Counted from the first letter of the stretch, positions 37,077-46,473 are shown. The stretch: DNA of 64,000 nt from Mesorhizobium prunaredense (GCF_900156895.1 NZ_FTPD01000013.1:62001-126000); one strand, 5' to 3'. The notes: generated by a model not told the origin, from the sequence alone. Program-made: numbers and translations.

Positions 37077-38069
37077 CTAAATCAGCCCTGCCTGCTCAGC
37101 CTCGTGGCGCAGATTCTGCCGCGGCCTTGGCCCGATCTGCTGGATCACCAGCCCGGCCGCCAGCGAGCCGAGATCGCCGCAATGCTTCAGGCTGCGCCCT
37201 TGCGTGTAGCCGTAGAGGAAACCGGCGGCATAGAGGTCGCCGGCGCCGGTGGTGTCGACCAGCTCGCGGATTTTTGTCGCATTGATGGTGACGGTCTCGT
37301 CGCCGCGCACGATGACCGAGCCCTTTTCGGAGCGGGTGACGGCGGCGATCTTGCAATCCTTGCGGATCTGGGCCAGCGCCTCGTCGAAGGAGGCGGTCTG
37401 GTAGAGCGACTTGATCTCGTGGCTGTTGGCAAAGACGATATCGACGGTGCCCGAGCGCATCAGCTCCAGAAACTCGTCGCGGTAGCGGTCGACGCAGAAC
37501 GAATCCGACAATGTCATCGACACTTCGCGCCCGGCGGCATGGGCGAGCTTCGCCGTCTGCCGGAACGCTTCCTTGGCGCGCGGCGGGTCCCACAGATAGC
37601 CCTCGAAATAGGTGACGGCGGCGCCTGACGCCTTGTCCGCCTCGACATCTTCCGGACCGAGCTCGACGCAAGCGCCGAGATAGGTGTTCATCGAGCGCTC
37701 GCCGTCCGGCGTGACGAAGATCATCGAGCGCGCCGTCGGCGGTTCGCCATTGAGCGGCCTGGTGTCGAAGGCGACGCCCTGCGCGTGCATGTCATGGGCG
37801 TAGATTTCGCCGAGCGTGTCGTTCGAAACCTTGCCGAAGAAGGCGGCGCGGCCGCCGAAGCTGGCGACGCCCGCCGCCGTGTTGCCGGCGCTGCCGCCCG
37901 AGGCTTCGATGGCCGGGCCCATGCGGCTGTAGAGCAGTTCGGCGCGCCTCGTGTCGATCAGGTTCATCGCGCCCTTGATGATGCCGTTGGTTTGCAGAAA
38001 TGCCTCGTCGCACTGGGCGATGATGTCGACAATGGCATTACCGATACAAAGCACGTCATAGTTCGGCAT
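37077..38069 (-). CDS. Adenosine kinase (PfkB family)
   Basis: 330 residues. The ribokinase-fold start is YDVLCIGNAIVDIIAQCDE, the substrate lid region GGSAGNTAAGVASFGG, and the C-terminal anion hole with catalytic Asp DTTGAGDLYAAGFLYG. This set of motifs is typical of alphaproteobacterial adenosine kinase, which recovers adenosine as AMP. The frame is open to 38108 but ATG 38069 (MPNYDVLC) is the family start. Another sugar or nucleoside substrate cannot be excluded. Confidence 0.88.
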   Translation of the reverse strand: MPNYDVLCIGNAIVDIIAQCDEAFLQTNGIIKGAMNLIDTRRAELLYSRMGPAIEASGGSAGNTAAGVASFGGRAAFFGKVSNDTLGEIYAHDMHAQGVAFDTRPLNGEPPTARSMIFVTPDGERSMNTYLGACVELGPEDVEADKASGAAVTYFEGYLWDPPRAKEAFRQTAKLAHAAGREVSMTLSDSFCVDRYRDEFLELMRSGTVDIVFANSHEIKSLYQTASFDEALAQIRKDCKIAAVTRSEKGSVIVRGDETVTINATKIRELVDTTGAGDLYAAGFLYGYTQGRSLKHCGDLGSLAAGLVIQQIGPRPRQNLRHEAEQAGLI

Positions 38070-38264
38070 CAATGATGTCTCCGCGAAAAACCACCGGCTT
38101 TCTGGCATGCCGGCCGCGGGCGGGTCTAGCGATTTGATGCGGCTTTGCCTAGGCCGTGATTTTTAAATGGCGTGACGCCGCACGTGGTTGCGCCCTTGGT
38201 TGCGCTTGTGACTTGTCGTGTCTCCGCCTATTTCGCAGATGTTCAACATGGAATTGGAAACGCC

Positions 38265-38960
38265 GTGATCTCCAGCGCCGCCCGCGCCGCCGCCAGCCAG
38301 CTGTTCTCGTCCGAATTCCGCTCGGTGTTCGTAAAAACGCTGGGCCTGACCTTGCTGGCGCTCGCCGCACTTTGGTTCGCCATCGAGGGCCTGTTCGAAT
38401 GGCTGGCCTGGCCATGGATCGACGCATGGCTGCCCGGCCTGCCGTCCTGGGCCGGATGGCTGGGCTTCATCGTCGCCGGGATCGGTCTGGCGCTGGGTCT
38501 GGCGCTGCTGATCGCGCCGGTGACGGCGATCATCGCCGGCCTGTTCCTCGACGACGTCGCCGAAGTGGTCGAGCGCACCGACTATCCCAATGATCCGCCC
38601 GGCCGCGCCATGCCGGCACTGCGCTCGATGGTGCTGGCGATAAGATTCTTCGGCGTCGTCATCCTCGGCAACATCGTGGCCTTGCTGCTTCTGCTGGTGC
38701 CGGGCATCAACATCGCCGCCTTCTTCATCGTCAACGGCTATCTGCTGGGACGTGAGTTCTTCGAATTCGCCGCCATGCGCTTTCGCCCGGAGGCCGAGGC
38801 CCGGGCGTTGCGCAAAAAACATGCCGTCACGGTGTTCCTCGCCGGGCTGGTTGTTGCTGCCTTCCTCGCCGTGCCGCTGCTCAACCTTTTGACGCCGCTG
38901 TTCGCCGCCGCCATGATGGTGCACCTGCACAAGGCGATCTCGGCGCGGGAAGCGGCGTAG
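38265..38960 (+). CDS. EI24/CysZ-like inner membrane protein
   Basis: 231 residues from GTG 38265 (VISSAARAAASQLFSSEFRSVFVKTLGLT), after GGAA; an in-frame ATG at 38172 adds 31 non-conserved-looking residues. Four to five hydrophobic helices, with the family segment APVTAIIAGLFLDDVAEVVERTDYP and REFFEFAAMRF. E. coli CysZ imports sulfate; most rhizobial EI24 proteins have no tested function. The gene is monocistronic. Confidence 0.8.
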   Translation: MISSAARAAASQLFSSEFRSVFVKTLGLTLLALAALWFAIEGLFEWLAWPWIDAWLPGLPSWAGWLGFIVAGIGLALGLALLIAPVTAIIAGLFLDDVAEVVERTDYPNDPPGRAMPALRSMVLAIRFFGVVILGNIVALLLLLVPGINIAAFFIVNGYLLGREFFEFAAMRFRPEAEARALRKKHAVTVFLAGLVVAAFLAVPLLNLLTPLFAAAMMVHLHKAISAREAA

Positions 38961-39061
38961 GAGTGCTGATGCTCAGGTGAGGCCGGCTTGCGAATGCCGA
39001 TGTCCTGCGCTTCCGGGGCGTACCCAACGGTACGCTCGACTCCGCTTCTCGGGGCCCGGCG

Positions 39062-40057
39062 CTAGCGTAAAAGAAAACCACGTCCCAGTTCGTCGTCGGG
39101 TTCGACGATGAATTCGGCCCGGCCGCAGTAGAAGGCGCGGCCGCCGACGCGGGCGATGATGGCATCATGCGGCCCGGCTTTCGCGGTCCTCGCCACGCGG
39201 CCGGAAAAGCGCGAGCCGGCGATACTTTCGAACAGCCGCGTCTGGCCGCCGATTTCGCCCTTGGCATGCATTGCCGCCAGCCGCGCGGCGACGCCCGAGC
39301 CGGTTGGCGAACGGTCGACCTCGGCGTCGGCGAAGACGCAGATGTTTTTGGTCGGGCTATCGGAATATGCGTCCTGTCCGTCGGTCAGGATGGTGCCGTA
39401 GAGAAAGGCAAGGTCGGCATGGTCGGGATGCGACAGCGGGAATGCTTTCTTCAGCTTCTCCGTCAGAGCTGTCGCCGCATCGACGAAATCACGCACGCGG
39501 TTGTCGCCGAACACCAGTCCGAACTGGCGGCAATCGGCGAGCGCATAGAAGGCACCGCCATAGGCGATGTCGAAGCTGATCGCCCCGAAGCCGGGCAATT
39601 CGATCTCCTGGTCGCGGGCGAACAGAAAGGCCGGCACGCTTTCGAACGACACCGCACCGGCCTTGCCGTTCTGCACCTCGACCGAGGCGGCGACCAGCCC
39701 GCACGGCGCCTCGATGTTGACTGTCGTCAGCGGCTCCTGCCGCGCCACCAGCCCTTCGTCGACGGCGTAGCGGCCGAGCGCGACGATGGCGTGGCCGCAC
39801 ATCGTCGAATAGCCCTCATTGTGCATGAACAGCACGGCGAGGTCGGCGCCGGGCAGGTCGGGTTCCACCAGCAGCGCGCCATACATGTCGTAATGGCCGC
39901 GCGGCTCGAACATCAGGATCTTCCTGAGGTGGTCGAGGTGATCGCGCAAAAAGGCGCGTTTTTCCAGGATCGTGCCTGCAGGAACCTTGGGGTAGCCACC
40001 GGTGACGATCCGCAGCGGCTCGCCGCCGGTGTGCATGTCGACGACGCTGAGGTTCAT
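39062..40057 (-). CDS. trans-3-hydroxy-L-proline dehydratase (proline racemase family)
   Basis: 331 residues. In the proline racemase fold, Cys87 (MCGHA) is one catalytic residue. The partner position is Thr252 (DRSPTGSG) rather than the Cys of proline racemase and 4-hydroxyproline epimerase. Cys/Thr pairs mark dehydratases that turn trans-3-hydroxy-L-proline into a pyrroline carboxylate. I therefore prefer dehydratase over epimerase. It starts by ATGA overlap with the PEP-mutase-family gene, so the two are co-translated. Confidence 0.85.
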   Translation of the reverse strand: MNLSVVDMHTGGEPLRIVTGGYPKVPAGTILEKRAFLRDHLDHLRKILMFEPRGHYDMYGALLVEPDLPGADLAVLFMHNEGYSTMCGHAIVALGRYAVDEGLVARQEPLTTVNIEAPCGLVAASVEVQNGKAGAVSFESVPAFLFARDQEIELPGFGAISFDIAYGGAFYALADCRQFGLVFGDNRVRDFVDAATALTEKLKKAFPLSHPDHADLAFLYGTILTDGQDAYSDSPTKNICVFADAEVDRSPTGSGVAARLAAMHAKGEIGGQTRLFESIAGSRFSGRVARTAKAGPHDAIIARVGGRAFYCGRAEFIVEPDDELGRGFLLR

Positions 40058-40857
40058 GCGTTGGGTTCGGCAAACAACGCCTGCAGCTTGCCGAACGGCA
40101 TGGCGGTGCGGGTGAAGCCGAAGGTGCCGTCCTGCTGGATCTCACGCGCCGCCGTTTCCAGCATGCCGAAGGCGTAATTGGTCAGCCAGGGCCCGAGCGA
40201 AATGCGCTTGACCCCTGCCAGGGCAAGATCGGCGATGGTGAAGCCGGGCCTGACCATGACGTTGACCGGCTTGGTCAGCGCCGAGCAGACGGTTTGCACC
40301 GTCTCGATATCGCCGAGGCCCGGCGCGTAGAGCACGTCGGCGCCGGCCCTCTCGAAGGCTTGCAGCCGCTTGATCGTGTCGTCGATGTCTGGCTTGCCCC
40401 ACAGAAAATTCTCGGCTCGCGCGGTGAAGACGAAATCGTGCTTCAGCGCCCGTGCCGCCTCCGCTGCAGCGGCGACGCGCTCGACGGCATGCGAAAAATC
40501 ATAGATCGGCTTGTCGGGCTCGCCCGTGTGGTCCTCGATCGAGCAGCCGGCGAGGCCCGCCGCTTCGGCCGCGAAGACAGTCTCCGCGGCACTTGTCGCG
40601 CTGTCACCCTTGCCCTTCTCGAGATCGGCCGAAACCGGCAGGCCGGTCGCCGCCGCCACCTCGCGGCAATGGTGGATCATCGCCTCGAAGGTCACCGCGC
40701 CGTCGGGCAGGCCGCGCGAAAAGGCAAAGCCGGCGCTGGTCGTCGCCAGCGCCTTGAAACCGAAGGAGGCCAGCAGTTTCGTCGTGCCGACGTCCCAAGG
40801 GTTGGGCATGACGAAGATCGAGCTGTGCAGGTCGCGAAATATTTTGCCCTTGTCCAT
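40054..40857 (-). CDS. Isocitrate lyase/PEP mutase family enzyme
   Basis: 267 residues from ATG 40857 (MDKGKIFRDLHSS). It has the family barrel with VMPNPWDVGTTKLLASFGFKALATTSAGFAFS, the metal-binding SADLEKGKGD and SIEDHTG, and FTARAENFL. Members cleave or rearrange C-C or C-P bonds in 2-hydroxy or 2-keto acids (methylisocitrate lyase, oxaloacetate decarboxylase, PEP mutase). The KKCG-type Cys loop of true lyases is absent (here EKGKGD), so oxaloacetate-type or an unknown activity is more likely. It is coupled to the hydroxyproline dehydratase gene, suggesting a shared catabolic role. Confidence 0.82.
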   Translation of the reverse strand: MDKGKIFRDLHSSIFVMPNPWDVGTTKLLASFGFKALATTSAGFAFSRGLPDGAVTFEAMIHHCREVAAATGLPVSADLEKGKGDSATSAAETVFAAEAAGLAGCSIEDHTGEPDKPIYDFSHAVERVAAAAEAARALKHDFVFTARAENFLWGKPDIDDTIKRLQAFERAGADVLYAPGLGDIETVQTVCSALTKPVNVMVRPGFTIADLALAGVKRISLGPWLTNYAFGMLETAAREIQQDGTFGFTRTAMPFGKLQALFAEPNA

Positions 40858-41058
40858 GGATGCTCCCCAGAGTGCGAAGCGCATTTTATCCCGCCGTCGC
40901 GCGCCGGGCAAACGAATGCGATTGGTTCAGTAGCGATTGGCGTTCTCTCCTGCCAATTTGTCCAGTGCGTCGGACCCCTTGACGCCTCGCACTGTCGAGC
41001 GTTCGAAAGCTGATACGGACGACCGAGGCGTACAGCCGGAGATGAGCTCGATATCAGA

Positions 41059-41715
41059 TCAGTGGATCGGCACCAGCCTGGCCAGTTCGCGCATGTCGTC
41101 GAACAGGATGCCGCCGGCCTCGGTCAGACCGTCGCGGTCGGAATGCGGGTCGCCGTGATAGGAAAATACGCGCATGCCGGCGGCAATGCCGGCTAATGTT
41201 CCGGCGACGCTGTCCTCGATGACGATGCAGTCGGCGGGCGCGAAGCCCATCGTGCTTGCGGCATGCAGGAACAGGTCGGGAAACGGCTTGCCGCGCGAAA
41301 CCATGGTCGAACTGAACAGTGCATGCTTGAACAGCGGCAGCAGCCCGGTCTGGCCGAGAGTGATGTGCATCTTAGACACCCGCGCCGACGAAGCGACGCA
41401 AGTTGCGATGCCGGCCGCGTGCACGGCTTCGATGAACTCCCTGACATAGGGAACGGCTTCGACGCCATGCGCGAACAGCTCCGGCAGACCGGCGTTCCAA
41501 CGGTCGACGAAATCGGCGCCGAGGCTGACGCCGGTTGCCTCGACTTCCTTCTGCACCGAGACCATGGCGCGGCCGGAGAAATTCTTGCGGCAATATTCGA
41601 AGCTTGCCGGGTGGCCGGCGGCGCTGAGCCATTCGGCAAGGCGCCGATTGGCCAGGTTCTCGGTGTCGACCAGAACCCCGTCGCAATCGAAGATGACGAG
41701 TTTGGGTAGGGACAT
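41059..41715 (-). CDS. HAD-superfamily phosphatase (phosphoglycolate phosphatase-like)
   Basis: 218 residues. Motif I FDCDGVLVDTE has nucleophile Asp10 and acid/base Asp12; motif II Ser is in VASSARV; motif III/IV is GKPFPDLFLHA and CIVIEDSVAG. An alpha-helical cap lies between. It should hydrolyse a sugar- or nucleotide-phosphate, perhaps a beta-phosphoglucomutase-like subfamily member. Its ATG shares one base with the dut stop (TGATG), indicating coupling with dut. Confidence 0.87.
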   Translation of the reverse strand: MSLPKLVIFDCDGVLVDTENLANRRLAEWLSAAGHPASFEYCRKNFSGRAMVSVQKEVEATGVSLGADFVDRWNAGLPELFAHGVEAVPYVREFIEAVHAAGIATCVASSARVSKMHITLGQTGLLPLFKHALFSSTMVSRGKPFPDLFLHAASTMGFAPADCIVIEDSVAGTLAGIAAGMRVFSYHGDPHSDRDGLTEAGGILFDDMRELARLVPIH

Positions 41716-42200
41716 CAGGCCGTGCCGGTCGATCCGAAGCCGCCGGCGCCGCGCGTCGTTCCACCGGCCAAGCTGCGCTCCTCAACCGTCGCCTGCGTCA
41801 CCGGGGCGAAGACGATCTGGGCGATCCGCATGCCGCGCGTCACCGCGAAATCCTCGTCGCCTAGATTGATCAGCAGCACCTTGACCTCGCCGCGATAGTC
41901 GCTGTCGATGGTGCCCGGCGTGTTGAGGCAGGTAAGCCCGTGCTTGAAGGCGAGGCCGGAGCGCGGCCGGACCTGGCCTTCCAAGCCCTCCGGGATCTCC
42001 AGGATCAGCCCGGTCGGCACCAGCGCGCGTTTTCCCGGCAGGATCAGCAGCGGCCGGTCGTCTGGCACCGCGGCGCGCAGATCCATTCCGGCGGCGCCCG
42101 GGCTTTCATAGGCGGGAAGCGGCAGGCCTTCACCATGCGGCAACCTCACGAAGCCGACGGCCGGACCGATGACAGAGGAAGTGTAGAGGGCTGCGCGCAT
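41715..42200 (-). CDS. dut: dUTP diphosphatase
   Basis: 161 residues, trimeric dUTPase. All five motifs are present: [51 protein letters not shown], and the C-terminal GGFGSTG that closes over the active site. It turns dUTP into dUMP and keeps uracil out of DNA. Translation of the HAD gene follows directly. Confidence 0.95.
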   Translation of the reverse strand: MRAALYTSSVIGPAVGFVRLPHGEGLPLPAYESPGAAGMDLRAAVPDDRPLLILPGKRALVPTGLILEIPEGLEGQVRPRSGLAFKHGLTCLNTPGTIDSDYRGEVKVLLINLGDEDFAVTRGMRIAQIVFAPVTQATVEERSLAGGTTRGAGGFGSTGTA

Positions 42201-42284
42201 GAGGCTGATCCTATCGCTATCAACACCGATTCGGTCAACTCGGCGGTAATACTATCAACGGCTTTCTTTCAGCGCAGTTCCGTT

Positions 42285-42755
42285 TCAGCGAAGTTCTACG
42301 GGAACGACCGTCGTCTCCTTGATCTCCTCCATGACGAACGACGCCGAAACATCCGACAGCGCCACCTTGGCGATCAGCCGCTGATAGAGCCGGTCATACG
42401 CCTTCACGTCGGCGACGCGGGCGCGCAAGACATAATCGAGGTCGCCGGACATGCGGTAGACGCCGGTGATCTCGGGAAAGCCGCTCACTGCCGCCCGGAA
42501 TTTTTGCAGCCAGTCCGGATCATGATTGGAGGTCCGGACCAGGATGAACACCGAAAGGCCAAGGCCAAGCTTGTCGGCATCGACCAGCGCCACCCGGCCG
42601 GTAATGACGCCGTCTTCTTCCAGCCGCTTGACCCGGCGCCAGCAGGCGTTGCGCGACAGCGACACCCTTTCCGACAATTGATCGACCGACAAGGTGCCGT
42701 CGCGTTGCAGCTCGGCCAGCAATCTTCGGTCGATTTCATCGATTTCCAGAGACAT
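42285..42755 (-). CDS. Lrp/AsnC family transcriptional regulator
   Basis: 156 residues from ATG 42755 (MSLEIDEIDRRLL); another ATG at 42773 adds six. The N-terminal winged helix DRRLLAELQRDGTLSVDQLSERVSLSRNACWRRVKRLEEDG leads to a RAM effector-binding domain (VYRMSGDLDYVLRARVAD). It should sense an amino acid. The target genes are unknown; the divergent DUF6356 gene is the closest on the other strand. Confidence 0.9.
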   Translation of the reverse strand: MSLEIDEIDRRLLAELQRDGTLSVDQLSERVSLSRNACWRRVKRLEEDGVITGRVALVDADKLGLGLSVFILVRTSNHDPDWLQKFRAAVSGFPEITGVYRMSGDLDYVLRARVADVKAYDRLYQRLIAKVALSDVSASFVMEEIKETTVVPVELR

Positions 42756-42870
42756 GTGGGATACTTGTCCCAATTATTGGCCAAACACAAGGATGATTTG
42801 GGACCGATGAACCGAAAGCTCGTGCCAGAATACTCAGCATCGGGGGCTTACCCAGGCAGGAGGGATCACC

Positions 42871-43125
42871 ATGACGAAACGGCTTGCAAGGCTCTTTACC
42901 TCTCACCCGGCCAAGGTGGGCGAGACCTATTTCAGCCATATGGCCTTCGCGGCGTGGTTCTGCTCGCGTCTGTTCATGGCAGCGTTCGCCGCGCTCATTC
43001 ACGCTTTCTTGCCGTTTCTGTTCGAGACCACGGCCAGCCGAATCGTTCGCGAGCTCTATGAGCGCACGCACAACAGAGGCACACACGCAATCAAGGAGCC
43101 TGCGGCTCTCATGGATCGCGCCTGA
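42871..43125 (+). CDS. DUF6356 family small protein
   Basis: 84 residues: MTKRLARLFTSHPAKVGETYFSHMAFAAWF, then a hydrophobic stretch LFMAAFAALIHAFLPFLF that is probably membrane-bound, then a polar tail. The pattern HPxxVGExYxxH is the DUF6356 hallmark seen in rhizobia. It has an AGGAGGG ribosome-binding site and lies 18 bp before the amidotransferase pseudogene, with which it was probably co-transcribed. Function unknown. Confidence 0.75.
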   Translation: MTKRLARLFTSHPAKVGETYFSHMAFAAWFCSRLFMAAFAALIHAFLPFLFETTASRIVRELYERTHNRGTHAIKEPAALMDRA

Positions 43126-43143
43126 GGGAGGGAAGATTAAGCG

Positions 43144-43741
43144 ATGTGCCGGTGGGCGGCCTACCTCGGCGAAGCGGTTTTCCTCGAAGACATCGTCACC
43201 GCACCCTGCCATTCGCTGATCGCCCAGAGCCATTGCGCCCAGGAAGCCAAGTCGCCGACCAATGGCGATGGCTTTGGTCTAGCCTGGTACGGTGACCGGC
43301 CCGAACCCGGGCTGTATCGCGACATCCTGCCGGCCTGGTCCGATCCCAATCTGAAGAGCCTGTGCCGGCAGATCAAATCCGGCCTGTTTCTCGCCCATGT
43401 GCGCGCCTCGACCGGCGGCGCCACCAGCCGCATGAACTGTCATCCCTTCACTGCCGGCCGCTGGTCGTTCATGCACAACGGCCAGATCGGCGGCTTCGAA
43501 AGAATCCGCCACGCGCTGGAAAATTCGCTCTCTGACGCGGGCGACCGATGCCCACGCGCCGACGCTCTACACCTCCGTCTTCCGCAATGGCGGCGGACGA
43601 TGCCTAATGTCGGAGCCTTTCGACCGTGATGGCGGCGACTGGCAGCCGATCCCGCCCTCTAGCTTCGTCACCATCACCAGAGACGGCATGACCATTCGTC
43701 CGTTTGCGCCGGAGCCGGCAAGACTGGCGCTGGCCGTGTAG
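43144..43741 (+). pseudogene. Class II glutamine amidotransferase remnant (internal deletion and frameshift)
   Basis: The 5' part (43144 to about 43535) encodes the first 130 residues of a YafJ-type glutamine amidotransferase: catalytic Cys2 in MCRWAAYLG, NGDGFGLAWYG, HVRASTGGATSRMNCHPF, FMHNGQIGGFERIR. At SLSD the frame changes, and a +1-frame segment from about 43535 to the stop at 43739-43741 encodes the family C terminus (TDAHAPTLYTS, SEPFDRDGGDWQPIPP). Compared with full proteins of roughly 270 residues, some 80-90 residues between are missing. The frame of the first part continues to 43629 as nonsense. The gene is therefore very likely non-functional. Confidence 0.85.
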
Positions 43742-43907
43742 ATCTCTCGCTGTCGCGGCAATATCGCGGGACGGCGCCGACCTCAGCAGACCGCAGCGCA
43801 ATTCCAATCAAGCACCGCCAGTCCTCGAATGCTGAACTCGGCTTGAAGACGCGCCGTAGCCCGCCATTTGGTGAGGCTGGCGCCGCTAGCAAGCCGGAGC
43901 ATTGGTC

Positions 43908-45281
43908 ATGGACTTCGTCTTTTCCTCCACCAGAGAATTGGCTGCCGCGATCCGCGACCGCAAGATTTCCGCAGTGGAAGCGCTGGACGCGCATTTGGCT
44001 GAGATCGACAGGCATAATGAGACGGTCAACGCGGTCGTCACGCTCGACAGGGAAGGGGCTCGCGCTCGCGCGAAGAAGGCCGACGAAGCGCAGGCGCGCG
44101 GCGACGCTCTCGGGCCGCTGCACGGCGTGCCGTTCACGCTGAAGGACACCCACGAAACACTGGGGATGAAGACGACGGTCGGCTTCCCGCCTTTTGCCGA
44201 CTATGTGGCGAGAAAAGACAGCCCGGTCGTCCTCAGGTTGAAGGCTGCCGGCGGCGTGCTGGTCGGCAAGACAAATGTCGCAACGATGCTGGGCGACTGG
44301 CAGTCGAACAACCCGCTGTTCGGCCGCACCAGTAATCCGTGGGATCTATCGCGCACCGCCGGCGGTTCCAGCGGGGGAGCGGCGGCAGCACTTTGCGCGG
44401 GCATGACGCCATTCGAACTCGGCACCGACATGCAGAATTCGATCCGCCTGCCTGCAGCCTTCTGCGGCGTCTACGGCCTCAAGCCGACCGAGCATCGCGT
44501 CTCCTTGGCCGGCGCCTTTCCCGATCCCGGTGGCGTACCGCGCGGCGTACGGCTGATGTCCTGTATCGGTCCGCTCGCCCGCAACGTCGAAGATCTGGCG
44601 CTGATCCTGGGGATCATAGCAGGGCCGGATGGCAGCGACACCGATCTTGCCCCGGTGCCTGTCGAGGGCACGCCGGAGGTTGATCCCAAGACCCTGCGCA
44701 TCGCTTTCGCGCCGGCCTTTCCGGGTTTTCCGGTAGCCGGCGAGATCAGGGCCGCGGTCGAAAGTCTGGTCGAGCAACTCAAATCTGCGGGCGCGGCCGT
44801 CGAGGAAGCAAGACTGCCGACGCTCGACCTGCATGACGATCTGACGCAAGGCAGTGCGCTGATCGGCATGATGCTGGAGGCTGTGCAGCCTGAGCCGCCG
44901 GAAGAACCGACACCGGTCTCGCGCTGGTTCGAGGCGCTCGCCCGCCGCGACCAGTCAATCCTTGCCTGGGACCGGTTTTTCGAAGGTTGCGATGTCTTGC
45001 TTTGCCCCGTCGCCATGACCACGGCCTTTCCACATTGCGAGCCGGGAACACCAATCAAGGTCGATGACCGGGAGCAGAGCTACTGGCTCCTGCCGGCCTA
45101 TGGCGCGGTGTTCAACTATAGCGGCCACCCCGCGCTTTCGCTGCCCTGCGGGCAGGACCGCGACGGCCTGCCCATCGGCCTGCAGCTGGTCGGCCGTCGC
45201 TGGTCCGAATCGCAGCTGCTTGGCATCGCCAAGGCGATGGCGCCGCTGAGCGGCGGTTTTCGCCGTCCGCCCGGCTATTGA
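43908..45281 (+). CDS. Amidase (amidase signature family)
   Basis: 457 residues from ATG 43908. The Ser-cisSer-Lys triad is present: Lys79 (FTLKDTHE), cis-Ser154 in GGSSGG, and nucleophile Ser178 in DMQNSIRLPAAFCGV. The two residues before the nucleophile are Gln-Asn where most members have Gly-Gly, so the oxyanion region is unusual. It should hydrolyse an amide; GatA is unlikely because no gatB/gatC adjoins. The 3' end overlaps the convergent DAO gene by 7 bp. Confidence 0.88.
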   Translation: MDFVFSSTRELAAAIRDRKISAVEALDAHLAEIDRHNETVNAVVTLDREGARARAKKADEAQARGDALGPLHGVPFTLKDTHETLGMKTTVGFPPFADYVARKDSPVVLRLKAAGGVLVGKTNVATMLGDWQSNNPLFGRTSNPWDLSRTAGGSSGGAAAALCAGMTPFELGTDMQNSIRLPAAFCGVYGLKPTEHRVSLAGAFPDPGGVPRGVRLMSCIGPLARNVEDLALILGIIAGPDGSDTDLAPVPVEGTPEVDPKTLRIAFAPAFPGFPVAGEIRAAVESLVEQLKSAGAAVEEARLPTLDLHDDLTQGSALIGMMLEAVQPEPPEEPTPVSRWFEALARRDQSILAWDRFFEGCDVLLCPVAMTTAFPHCEPGTPIKVDDREQSYWLLPAYGAVFNYSGHPALSLPCGQDRDGLPIGLQLVGRRWSESQLLGIAKAMAPLSGGFRRPPGY

Positions 45282-46351
45282 GCAAACCGCGTCAGCCCAT
45301 AGGGCTCAAGCAGCGGATCGCGCGCGTCGTCGAGGATTTCCCGGGCGGCGAACAGGCCTACGGCAGGCGCCAGCGTGATCCCCGAATGCATGACCGCAAC
45401 ATAGAGGCCGCCGATGCCTTCAGCCCGTCCGATGATCGGAAAACCGTCGACGGGCGTCGGCCGGTAGCCGACCGTGTGGAAATCCAGTTCCAGCCGGTCG
45501 GCGCCGCGCAGCATGCTCTTCATCGCCGCAAACAGGTCGCGGGCGGTGGCTGCGGCATCCATGCCCGGATCGGCGCCGCCGAAATCCGAGCCGGCGATGA
45601 TGCGGCCCTCGGCAGTCTGGCGCATGTGCAGCCGGTCGCCGATCACCAGGCCGTTGAGCAGCTTTTCGTACGGGCGTGAATGGACGATCAGGCCGGGCGG
45701 CGTCTCGATCGGCAGTTTTAGCCCAGCGGTCGCCGCAATTGCCGCAGAGCCGGCGCCGGCCGCAATCACCGCCTCGTCGGCGACAATGCGTCCGCCTGAC
45801 GTATCGACGCCGCTAATCCTGCCATTGGTCTGTATCAGCGCGGTGACTGTCGTGCCGGTAATCACCCGCGCGCCAAGCCGCTCGGCGTCGGCCAGCAGCG
45901 TCTGCGTGGCCGCGACCGGTTCGGCCACGCCCTCCTCAGCGACGTGAAGGGCGAAATCGGGAAGCGCGGTCAAATTGGGCTCTATACGTGCGGCGCCCAC
46001 GCGGTCGACTCGCGCGATCCCGTAGCCCCAGGCGGAATGTTCGGCGGCATAGGCCTCAAGCGCGGCCGGCGGCAGGTTCCAGCACAGGCCGCCGCACCAG
46101 GCGAGCGGAATGCCGGGCACGTCATGAGCAAGCCGCGTCCACTCGGCCATCGAACGGGTACGCAGCCGGAAATACGGCTCTGGATTGCCCCAACTGGCAT
46201 TGATCCAGGCAAAGGAATTCGGCGTCGCGACACCGCCGGCGCCGCTGTCGGCAACGATCGTCACGTTCGCGCCAGCCTTCGCCAGATGCCAGGCGATGGA
46301 CGCGCCGATGATGCCGGCGCCGACGACAATGACGTGCTTGGCTGCGCTCAT
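45275..46351 (-). CDS. FAD-dependent oxidoreductase (DAO family)
   Basis: 358 residues. The Rossmann dinucleotide motif VIVVGAGIIGASIAWHLAKAG lies at the start, a central substrate domain follows, and the C-terminal FAD motif includes TVGYRPTPVDGFPIIGRAEGIGGLYVAVMHSGITLAP. It resembles glycine/D-amino acid oxidases and sarcosine oxidase subunits. The His-x-Gly-x-Gly signals for covalent flavin are not evident (GGVATPNSFAWIN). Substrate unknown. It faces the amidase gene. Confidence 0.87.
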   Translation of the reverse strand: MSAAKHVIVVGAGIIGASIAWHLAKAGANVTIVADSGAGGVATPNSFAWINASWGNPEPYFRLRTRSMAEWTRLAHDVPGIPLAWCGGLCWNLPPAALEAYAAEHSAWGYGIARVDRVGAARIEPNLTALPDFALHVAEEGVAEPVAATQTLLADAERLGARVITGTTVTALIQTNGRISGVDTSGGRIVADEAVIAAGAGSAAIAATAGLKLPIETPPGLIVHSRPYEKLLNGLVIGDRLHMRQTAEGRIIAGSDFGGADPGMDAAATARDLFAAMKSMLRGADRLELDFHTVGYRPTPVDGFPIIGRAEGIGGLYVAVMHSGITLAPAVGLFAAREILDDARDPLLEPYGLTRFAQ

Positions 46352-46473
46352 GGATGGGGCCTTTATCGAACCGCCTCTGTTGATGCCATTGCGGCGGACC
46401 TATCTCAAGGCCGGGCAAGCGCCCAAAATTGTTCGACAGGCTACAAAAGCGCTGCTAGAAGCCCGCGCACCAC

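Noticed and set aside
38961..39061. Short repeat-like stretch with GTACC and GGTACG arms
   Set aside because: Arms are only 6 bp and no second copy was seen in the window, so I do not list it as an element.
42736..43233. 165-residue minus-strand frame over the DUF6356 gene
   Set aside because: The plus-strand DUF6356 and amidotransferase sequences are recognisable; the opposite frame is not.
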